A stretch of 64,000 nucleotides of DNA from Euptelea pleiosperma (lineage: Eukaryota; Streptophyta; Magnoliopsida; Ranunculales; Eupteleaceae). Positions 49,201 to 64,000 of this stretch are shown here, piece after piece. The DNA lies in assembly GCA_035048495.1 (NCBI GenBank), contig CM068547.1, positions 24,559,913-24,623,912 on the forward strand, in the 5' to 3' direction. Numbering within the stretch: the stretch's first letter is position 1; each line of letters starts with the position of its first letter. The notes under the pieces were generated by a model. It was not told the DNA's origin. It worked only from the letters and a program-made list of their open reading frames with translations, and made no database searches. The position numbers and the translations under genes are program-made.

Positions 49201-52200
49201 TTTTAAAACAGAGCAACTTAAACTTATTGCATTTGTTATAATTTTTCCTGTGCCTTGGTCGAGTTGTAGGTTCTCAACCAAGTTGGCAGCCACTTGTAGT
49301 TTTCCATGTTGCCTGAGTTGCACCCAGAAACCAAGTTTTTCAATCCTTGGTGAAGGGATCTACTTCCAGAATGGTGCGGTTCCTTTGGATATCAGTTCAT
49401 CTACAGTTTTTATGTTTGATTCCTTTTGTCAGTCTTGGTGTATTTCCCTTATATTTGGTTTGTTATGACCCCGTTCTCCACACACTGAAGGGAATGTACA
49501 TTTCTAGCTTGTGGAATAACGAGGATGCAATAAAAAGCTGTTGGGCGTCCTAAGGAGTGGTTTTGCACTTATTTGCCTCTGCCGAATTATCTGAAACTTG
49601 TGATTATATAGTTGAGTTATATAATGGATTTGATGTCAATATGTTAATTTTCACTGAGGAGATATATTCAATATTAGAAGTTTATTTTTGGTTTTTTTCC
49701 TTTGACGAATTGTGACTTCACGGATAAAAAGTGAAGACATTACCGGATTAATATTTAAGTTGCATATTAATGTGGTGCCTGCAAGTTTGCATTTAACCTT
49801 GCCCAATTTTCTTAGTTTCTGGATGCTTAGTTATTAGAAACAGTTTGTAGTTGTTTGACCATCTGTTAAGCATAATTTGTGGGCATATTGGAAGAAGTTT
49901 GACATTAAATGCACCTTGTTTATGGTATCCTTGTTAAGAGGATGTACTATCCTGATCTTTTCTTTTATTTCATTTTTGCTTGTAGATTCATGCAGTGCAG
50001 TCTCTGAAGGAGGAAAGAGATGTAGCTGTTCAACAATTTCAGCAATTACAACAGGAACTGGTACACATACATCATATTTTATATGCACTTCATTTTGTTT
50101 TTTATTTTGGTCTCACAGTTTTGACAAATATAAAGTACCTTATAGGGGCTTGACAGCTGCAATATTTATTGATTAATAATAACATGAATGGATTGTCTGT
50201 CAAAAAGCATTCTGGTTATCTTTAGATTCTAAACGTCTGGAAATAAATATAATAGCCACCTTAGCTGGTGTTGGCTGCCGACCTGCAATACAATTTCTTA
50301 GAGTGAGAAACTTGACAAATCAACTTTAAGACTTGCGTAGTCAATTCACTTGGCTAGGACTCAAGTGGAGTAATCTTTTCTACACTCAGTTTGCATACAT
50401 TTACGTTCATAATATTCGTAATGCCTTATCCCAGCTACATGGAGTCGGCAACATAAATACTGTTTGGCTATCTCGTCTATCTAGAGTTATATCCTCTACT
50501 GAGGTCTTCATCTTCAAATTCCTTCTTATTACCACAGTACACATAATCTTCATCGTTACTCTTGCCTTTCTAGAGCCTTCGATGTACATGAAAGCATTCA
50601 TTCTCACTGGTGCTGCCATTGGTCTTCGTGCATATGCATACTTTTATGCATATGTAGAGGTGAAAATCTAAGACCTCGGTTTATACACCATAGATAGTAA
50701 GGGGTGTTAAAGTGACCAAGTATCACTGTCCAATTTTTCTCGCAGCGGTTCGGACTGTGCGGCGCTCCAATCTCGCCTAGACTGAAGTCAACCTTAACCA
50801 ATCAGAGTATAGGGTTGGCGCGGCCCGGTAATGGCTTGGTCATGGCCCATGACAACAGGGCCGTCTCAATACAAGTTGAGGTCTAAGGCGAAAACCCTAA
50901 ATGAGGCCTATTTTTAACATATTGAAGTAAATTCAAATTTGTAGTCATTTTTCTCTCAAATCTCAATAATACAAAAAAATAAAAATAAATAAATTACATC
51001 AGCCAGAGGCTCCCGAAATCCCATGTTTCTAGCCCTTTTTTCTTTTAAGTCCCAATAAAACCCAAAAAAAACACGTCAACCAAAGGCCCCTAGTAGACTG
51101 GACACGTGATGTTTAAATAAAAATTGTTTATAAAATGGTAATTTATTTCTTTTTATAGTAAGGGGAAGTGGGCAACTTAAAAGTTAAAACAACCGGATTA
51201 CTTTCTTGTACCACATTATCAAGCTTAAAAAATCAATTTTATAAGGGTATTATAGGAATTTTAAAATATAAGTATCGGTATTATTTTTTAATAAAATATT
51301 TAGTATTGGATATCATCGAAAAAATCTCGGCAAGAGCTTTCTAATGGATCCATTGCACTGTGAATGAAATTAGGAATTGAAAGCATAGTGTCACAAAAAT
51401 CTGCAATTTTTAAAAGAATTTGCCAAAAATCTCCGATTTTTCGAATTCACGAATCAATCGCCGATTAATCAGCAAAATCTCTGATTAATCAAAAAACTCA
51501 ACATCCAATTAATCGGCTCTGAGACCCATTTTTTTCCCGTCTGATTTCAATTTTGCAGATTTTGAAATTTTATTATGAATGACAAATCATGCTCATGAGT
51601 TATGAGTTATGACTTATTATTATGGAATTGAGAGTAAAAAGAGTTAGAAAGTAGAAACGTAGGATTTAGGGGCCTTTGGCTGATTTTTTTTTTGGTTATT
51701 ATTTAAGACTTCCGTTGAAAAAAGGGGCTAGATAGTAGAAAAATGGGATTTGGGGGGCCTTAGGCGATTGTCTCAACTGCCTAATGGTTGAGCCGGCCCT
51801 GAAAGTGACATAACATGTGAGGTACATGCAAGGGAATGGGACCCACCATTTGATGGCGCCACCTAGGAGATCTATGCTAAATTGACCTGTTCAGACGATC
51901 GTAAAAAGTCTGATTTCTCACCTACAAAAATTTGTTGAATCATCCTAAAATGAAGTCTATCTATTTGATGGATACGATTATTTAAATGGGTCGATTCCTG
52001 GTACCGAAGTTCTTCTTTGTGGAACCGATTTTACAATTGGTCTTATCCCCTTTGCATGTAGGCCACAACACAGCAATGAAACGAATCAAGCATCTATACA
52101 GTCTCATAACACTTGAATCTTAAATAATGTGGAGATATAAGTACATATTCGAACTCGGCGCTGGATTTGATACACTCCCACCAACATTGACAGTCCTAAC

Positions 52201-52376
52201 CTGTTTTCTTTTCATTTCTTTTGTTTCTTTTCTTCTGTTAGGAGATGCTGAAGAGACGAAGAAATCGGAAAAGTGATCCAGGCTTCTCCTTGACATTTGC
52301 TGCCTTTGTGGGACTCATTGGTATTATGGTTGGTTTCCTCTTAAACCTAGCATTGTCTGCACCGTCTACCGAGTAA
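46210..52376 (+). CDS. VAP27/VAP33-type vesicle-associated membrane protein
   Basis: Seven exons join in frame: 46210-46264, 47541-47611, 47713-47794, 48261-48376, 48476-48613, 49986-50060 and 52242-52376 (TAA), 223 residues. Residues about 7-125 form the MSP domain that binds FFAT motifs: FELEKQCYCDLKVAN, VAFKVKTTSPKKYFVRPNTGVI and QCKDKFLLQ are hallmark blocks. A Ser-rich linker follows. A heptad-like coiled coil covers exon 6 (SLKEERDVAVQQFQQLQQEL), and a single C-terminal membrane anchor lies in exon 7 (LTFAAFVGLIGIMVGFLL). The protein is expected as a tail anchor in the ER, tethering it to plasma membrane and cytoskeleton. Size and layout fit the plant VAP27 family. The start is the first ATG in frame with the domain. 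All borders are GT/AG. No defect is visible. Confidence 0.93.
50857..51801. mobile_element. hAT-like MITE in the last VAP intron
   Basis: The ends match as inverted repeats: CAGGGCCGTCTCAA on the left and the complement of TTGAGCCGGCCCTG on the right. Inside lie long complementary stretches ('ccaaaggcccctag' near 51079 against 'aggggcctttgg' near 51669, and 'cctaaggcg' types). CAGGGCCGGC ends are common among plant hAT-type elements. The expected 8-bp duplication was not found. It lies within the 2.2-kb intron 6 of VAP and does not touch an exon. Confidence 0.6.
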
Positions 52377-52975
52377 CTTGACACTCTTCAAAACCTCAAG
52401 AGATATAATTTCTTGTCCATCACATGTAATTTCTGATGCTATTTCGAGTGGAAATTTGTTTACTGGCCTGTTTGTTATATATATGGTCTGCACTGCAAAA
52501 TGTTTCTCTTCAACAGTTGGTTCACCATTTACCAGAACAAACGGCTTTTCAATTTTGAGAGCTACTACTGGACAAGGTGATGTATCTTTTTTTTTTCTTG
52601 ATAGGTAAACATTTATTATTCCTCCCAGATCCCCTTAAGAACGGGAATGAACCCAGGTCTTTGGGATTTACCCCACAAAGACTCGATCCCAGGTCTGGGG
52701 GTGCAACCCCCCACAGCCTGCCCAACTTAGTTGTTGGATCTAACCATCATCTACTTGAAAATATTCCTTGCTCTGCCTAATAAAGAGATTATAGGTGTGC
52801 ATATATATGGACAGGATCATCTGATCAATTTAGGGACTCGAGCTGTCCAAGAAATGAGAGTTCATATTCGATGTATTGTGAAAATGGGACACAAACCGTT
52901 TGCGGGTTCTTTTCAACTTTGTCGTAACATCTGCAACGTTGAGAAATGAGATATATTTTCAGCAACAGACTAAAA
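52377..52975. other. VAP 3' region with a SINE/LINE-tail-like segment
   Basis: The 3' UTR probably occupies the first 200 bases. From about 52586 a T-rich run followed by 'cttgataggtaaac', then 'gaacccaggtctttggga' and 'gggggtgcaacccc', looks like the tail and body of a small retroposon on the minus strand. I see no target duplication. After 52780 the sequence is unremarkable. Confidence 0.35.
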
Positions 52976-53586
52976 TCCAGAAAGCTACAACAGTTTGCAA
53001 CCCTTTTGATTGCGACGGAGATATTCAGGCCAAATTAATTAAAATTAGTAGAAGATTGCAATGATCAGTTATTCATTCCATGCCAATTGTTAGTGTTAGT
53101 GTAGAACAAAATAATAACTATTTGGTTGTGGGGTGTAAATGGATAGTAAAAAATTTGAGTCAGAATTTGAATCTATATTCGAATAATCAGATGTTATATG
53201 AAAATGTTGGATAATTTTTTATATTCCATAATATCTGATCCGATATGTTAGAAATATAATTATTATAATAAATGAATAATTACTTTTTATTAGACTATTA
53301 TATTTATTATATATATAAATATAGTAATTATATTTTATATATATTCTATATATCCAATTTACTTATCATATGAATCTGATATTATCAGATTTTCAATAAG
53401 TTAATCGGATTTGAATTTCGGATATTTTTTTGGATTTACACTCGGATATTCTTTTATTTTTTTAATTAGTTGAAAAAAATATATTTATAAGGAGATTGAG
53501 AAGATCTCGAATAATACAAAAAGCAAAAGTCACCAGAAAATAAAGAAAAATGACTTTTGCAACTTACTACTTTCTCCCCATAATTC

Positions 53587-53872
53587 GGGGGCGTTTGGGA
53601 ACAAGAAGTAAAAAAACACTCCTACTTGTAGTAGAAGTTGCTAGTTGATATTTTACCTCTAGAAAGTCAGAAATTAAAAGTGCCCAGGAGATGTTCTAAT
53701 TTGAGAAGTAATTTCACTTAGAAGTTAAATTAAAAGCTAATAAATTTAGCTTCAGTTTAAGTTATTTTTAAACTTTTCAAAAGTTCATGAAACACATCCA
53801 AACTAATGTTTTTAACTTTTTGGGTTAGAAAAGTCAATAAGTTTTTTTTTTTTTTTGTGTGTTGCAAACGCC
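53587..53872. mobile_element. MITE with 'ggggcgtttg' ends
   Basis: The left end GGGGGCGTTTGGGA is matched by the inverted right end TGCAAACGCCCC. The inside is AT-rich with 'actagaagt'-type blocks near both ends. A similar but truncated piece sits at 61660-61790 within a CDC7 intron ('ccaaatgcccta' end). No clean target duplication, so only the family shape supports it. Confidence 0.5.
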
Positions 53873-54018
53873 CCATCAAAGTTGAACACCATGTCTACGA
53901 AAAAGGTATCTCTCATCTTCGGAAGAACACACCCCCAACTGAACAAGAAAGCCTTGATGCTCAATAGTGTCTCGAAGGGAGCATTGCTTGTTTCTGAAGA
54001 CTCCTATTTCTCTCTGTT

Positions 54019-54372
54019 CATAGACTCCAAATGATCAAATATGGCACCGTCCTCGTCCGAAGGACTTTCCCCCTCAGAGCTCCATAAATCTGTGGCCACC
54101 CACCCAATAAATCACCAGTAGACTCCAGCAATGTCCAAAGAAGCTTCATAGACTCCAAATGATCAGATATAGCACCGTCCTCTGAAGGACTTTCCCCCTC
54201 CGAGCTCCATAAATCTGTGGCCACCCACCCAATAAATCACCAATAGACTCCAGCAATGTCCAAAGAAGCTTCATAGACTCCAAATGATCAGATATAGCAC
54301 CGTCCTCCGAAGGACTCCCCCTCCGAGCTCCATAAATCTGTGGCCACCCACCCAATAAATCACCATCCGATA
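54019..54372. repeat. Tandem repeat, about 125 bp, nearly three copies
   Basis: Units start with 'catagactccaaatgatca' at about 54019, 54147 and 54272 (spacings of 128 and 125) and are over 90 percent alike by eye. On the minus strand they keep an open frame whose unit contains LLWTLLES, GDLLGGWPQIYGA and AISDHLESMK. That may be a multiplied exon or chance. No start or partner exon is clear. Confidence 0.75.
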
Positions 54373-54631
54373 GGCAAAATCACAGTGTATAAGAATCAAA
54401 TATTCTTATATTCGATTAAAAAAGCATCCGTCTTAATTGTGCACCTTTCATCAATCTAGACCGTCAAAATCAATGATCCATTTGCCTCTCGTCATTTTAA
54501 TTTATGTCATAAAGTGGTAACGAGATTGACGTTCTAGATTGATGAACGTGTCTACATTGTGTGAGCTATAAAACCATAATGGTTCCATTGTAAGTACATA
54601 TTGGCTCTTGATCGTACTTTAAGAACAATAG

Positions 54632-55207
54632 GGGTGTGTTTGGTAGCATGTCCTGGTGCGCGTCTTGGTCGAAGGTGCGCGTCTTGATCAATGACAAGTG
54701 TTTGGGTCACACCAAGGCGCGCACCTTCGAAGACACAGTGGACCTTGAAGACGCGCGAAAGTGAACCTTTGGAGGTTCACCCCTCCCCCCCTTGAGCTTT
54801 CAAATACGCACCAATGTGTGCATTCAAGGTTCACCTTCCACCCCCAACGGGCTTAGCCCACCTAATGTATGGCCAACTTGACATATAGCATATGTATGAT
54901 ATATCAACACACCTCTATTATGTGGGACCCACATATGATCCATCAACTTCCGTTCTTATGTGAGGCCCACATGATTTATCGACCCCGTTAACATGTGGGC
55001 CTCACATGATCTATCAACTCTAGTTATTATGTGTGGCCTACTCTAGTTATGTTGGGCCCACATGATTTATCATCATTTATTCTTATGTGGCGCCTACTCT
55101 GGTTTGTAGAACCAAACGTCAATCTTAACCTTTAGAGGTATGCACCTTGAAGACATAGACTTTCAAAACGCACGTCTTAGGTTGAAGACGTGCTACCAAA
55201 CACAGCC
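54632..55207. mobile_element. Tourist-like MITE with TAG duplication
   Basis: The inverted ends are GGGTGTGTTTGGTAGCA and the complement of TGCTACCAAACACAGCC, differing at one base. TAG is present on both sides (54629-54631 and 55208-55210), a 3-bp duplication as in PIF/Harbinger elements. The inside has inverted 'gcgcgtctt'/'aagacgcgc' blocks. No transposase. Confidence 0.7.
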
Positions 55208-55258
55208 TAGTAGACCTATCTTTATGAAAATTTTAGCCTGAGGGAATTTTTCCTGTGG

Positions 55259-55599
55259 AGCTGTGGGAAGCATAAAAATGTGCCACGTGGCATACTCTTG
55301 GGTCCCACTGATCAATGAATGATTGGCCATTTGGTCCACCCTCGATGAACCTACACACCAAATATCAGCCTGATTGGTGAATATATATATATATTATATA
55401 CATTGGATTGGAGCAAATTTCATGGGGTGATTTTTGACGGTCGTAGTTGAGTAATGTTTTTGGGCTCTCAGATCAAATGGCTAAATATCAGCAATCAGGC
55501 TGATTTTTGGTGTAGGTCCATCAGGGGAAAACCAATCATTCTTGGGTTAATGACCCCAAAAAAGAGAGCCACTTGGAATATTTTTATGCTTCCCACAGC
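55259..55599. repeat. Foldback MITE, second subtype with CACGTG
   Basis: The left end 'ctgtgggaagcataaaaatgtgccacgtggc' pairs with the right end 'ccacttggaatatttttatgcttcccacagc'. The central arms share 'accaaatatcagcctgattggtga' and 'agcaatcaggctgatttttggtg'. It differs from the main family in its outer ends. Confidence 0.7.
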
Positions 55600-56035
55600 G
55601 CCACCGACTAAGTTTTCTCCTCATTTTTATTCAGTTTAGAGATTTTCTTTACTAGTGGGAGCTGAGGTAGCAGGCCCAAAGGACCGCATGTCTGACCACC
55701 TCAGCACCCCTCTCTCTCTCTCTTAAAATCAATGGCTGCAATAGGTAAGAAAAACTAAAATGTAAGGCACAGTGTAGACTACATCTCCACCCAATTGGGC
55801 CATTCCAGACCATGGTTTGAAGTCTCGAGATTGGTGGGTGCCGATCCGGATCTGTCCGATCCAACACTGTCTCGGCCGTCTTGCTCGAGACGATGTGAAG
55901 GTTCTTCATGGAACAGTCCATCTTGGGTGATACGATCCCGAAATGAAATGGATTTGTGGGCGTTGATCCCAATCCGGATGGCCCGATCCAAAAAGGGATC
56001 GACCATGATCCAGACGGTCCCCTCCGAGAATGCTA

Positions 56036-56285
56036 CGTTACACACACTTTTGGGCCCACTGATCCCATGGATCTTTGGTCCACCTCTTGTTGGATCCACA
56101 CAACAAAAATCAGCCTGATTGTTGATTTCCAGCCATTGTTTTGAGCACTTCTCATCGGGGTGATTCTAGCCGTTGCAGTTAAGCATTTTTTATTGTGGGC
56201 CAAACCCCAAACATCCATTGGTCAGTGGGCCTGAAGGATTGTGTCACGTGCCATGGGAAGCATCAAGACAGCAATTTTGAACATA
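56036..56285. repeat. Foldback-family remnant
   Basis: It has 'ttttgggcccactgatcccatggatctttggtcc' on the left and 'aaacatccattggtcagtgggcc' plus 'gtgtcacgtgccatgggaagcatc' on the right, with the usual 'caaaaatcagcctgatt' inner block. Related to the subtype at 55259. Confidence 0.5.
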
Positions 56286-56364
56286 AAAAAACTTTTCCCT
56301 ATGACTCTATGGGTTTGCCACGTCTGCACTCCCTGAGTAAATAAATTCCCGTGCTACAACGAGG

Positions 56365-56757
56365 GAGTAAACCTTTGCTCACTGCATGATGCGAGCGAAG
56401 CCGATCACACCACACAGTACGAGCCATGTGGCACACTCTTAGTGGACGATGACCGTATGGATGTTTGGAAAAACACTAGGTGGACTACCAACCAAAAATA
56501 AACCTGATCAATGATTTCTAAGCATTGGATTGAAGTTATTTTCATGGTTTTATTTTAACAGTAGGAATTTGAGCATTATTTGGGAGCAAAGATCCAAAGG
56601 TTATAAATCACTAATCAGACTGATTTTTGGTTTTCAGGTCCACCAAGGGACTGGCCAAACATCCATACGGTCAGCGTCCTCTAAGAGTGTTCCACGTGGC
56701 TCATACTGTGTGCAGTGATCGGCTTCGCTCTCATCATGCAGTGAGCAAAGGTTTACT
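56365..56757. repeat. Foldback MITE, G-box family, copy in the CDC7 promoter
   Basis: The arms begin GAGTAAACCTTTGCTCACTG on the left and its exact complement on the right. They continue complementary with few changes through 'gcgaagccgatca', a CCATGTGG/CCACGTGG core and 'gaccgtatggatgtttgg'. At 393 bp it is the best preserved copy in the window. It ends about 540 bp upstream of the CDC7 start codon. No clean target duplication was found. Confidence 0.8.
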
Positions 56758-56875
56758 CACTGAGGATTTCTGAAGTGCCACTCCAGAACTTGCAGCTCAT
56801 ACAAGGGTATCTTCGTAATTTAACGCCATTTCGAAAATATTCGCGTAATCCAATAAGTTTCAACCTTCTGAAAAT

Positions 56876-56884
56876 GGCGGGAAA
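56876..56884 (+). promoter_or_regulatory. E2F site upstream of CDC7
   Basis: GGCGGGAAA is a canonical E2F/DP binding sequence, found in promoters of S-phase genes. It stands 415 bp upstream of the ATG, with a second weaker candidate TTCGCGCC near 56931. CDC7 is a DNA-replication kinase, so E2F control would make sense, but this is inferred from sequence. Confidence 0.5.
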
Positions 56885-56972
56885 CTCCGCACGTGTTAAT
56901 TATCAAAACCCACACGAGTCGAATTCGCGCCTCTTCTCGTGTCACTCCGAATGCTTATTTTCTCTGGAAAAA

Positions 56973-57008
<36 letters not shown>

Positions 57009-57109
57009 CTGCAGATAGTTCTCCTGACTCGAATGCGCAAGAATTTTCCATAAATCTCTCATACACATTTCGAGATCGTCAGCTTCATCAGGTAAATCTC
57101 TCTGCAACA

Positions 57110-57230
57110 TTTCTGAAAACCCTAATCTTTAGTCTTTAATTGATAAAAACCCTAATTTTGCCCCCCTTTTACCGAAGCAGATATCAATGGATCTCGATAG
57201 ACGGATTGAAATCGAGAAACCCTAATTTTA
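57110..57230 (+). promoter_or_regulatory. Three telo-box motifs in the CDC7 leader
   Basis: AAACCCTAA-type motifs occur at about 57116, 57148 and 57218. Telo-boxes are frequent near the start of plant genes for replication and translation and act with other promoter sites. A CT-rich run lies just upstream (56976-57008). Confidence 0.45.
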
Positions 57231-57298
57231 TGGAGGAATCAAGATCTTAGCTTTGAGTTTATCGTTGTATCAGTGAAAGTAATTCCATTTAGGACGCC

Positions 57299-64000
<6,702 letters not shown>

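Noticed and set aside
49157..50671. Open frames in VAP introns
   Set aside because: They overlap well-supported exon/intron borders and show no motif; only the exon 6 segment inside one of them is real.
55779..56118. Overlapping 100-codon frames on both strands near 55.8-56.1 kb
   Set aside because: No motif or exon structure; the region is GC-richer repeat-flanking DNA and partly foldback MITE.

Overview
This window is nuclear DNA of a flowering plant. The evidence is long AT-rich introns with GT/AG borders, a gene for a chloroplast-targeted ribosomal protein, a plant-type VAP27 gene, a plant-type CDC7 kinase gene, and a dense load of plant transposons. Nothing in the sequence fixes the species. 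Three host genes are well supported, all on the + strand: plastid ribosomal protein L19 (9750-14323, four exons, 231 aa), a VAP27/VAP33 membrane-contact-site protein (46210-52376, seven exons, 223 aa) and the first eleven coding exons of the CDC7 kinase (57299-64000, running off the right edge). They do not form a pathway. They are ordinary genes separated by repeats.

The region from 20.6 to 43.5 kb is one transposon nest, read from its joints. A LINE (about 24.59-43.49 kb) carries a 1.5-kb solo LTR (25224-26733, near-matching 5-bp target duplication) in its reverse transcriptase gene. A 14.0-kb Mutator-like element (29300-43322, 49-bp inverted ends, 8-bp target duplication with one mismatch) sits in its RNase H region. 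The Mutator-like element carries a decayed transposase with FAR1-type, MULE and SWIM regions, then an OTU-type cysteine protease, both on the + strand. A plant-mobile-domain gene lies on the - strand. That last gene is split by a 5.43-kb CACTA element (33922-39348, exact 3-bp duplication TGA). The CACTA element contains captured exons of two host chloroplast-protein genes: ketol-acid reductoisomerase (KARI) and chaperonin-60 beta. A foldback MITE lies inside the CACTA. Conceptually removing the CACTA, MULE or LTR insertion restores a continuous reading frame across each joint.

Left of this nest, 20.6-24.6 kb holds a deletion derivative of a copia element, a reverse-oriented LTR, and a degraded reading frame like those called putative plant transposon protein.

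Outside the nest, the intergenic DNA is rich in small non-autonomous elements. One foldback family occurs at least a dozen times; many of its arms carry a G-box-like CCACGTGG core next to a conserved block around CCGTATGGATGTTTGG. There is also a Mutator-type MITE with exact 9-bp duplications, a SINE with an exact 13-bp duplication, Tourist-like and hAT-like elements, and Helitron-like modules repeated in the same tandem order at 3.9 kb and 20.0 kb. All assignments come from reading motifs and exon borders by eye. No database search was run.
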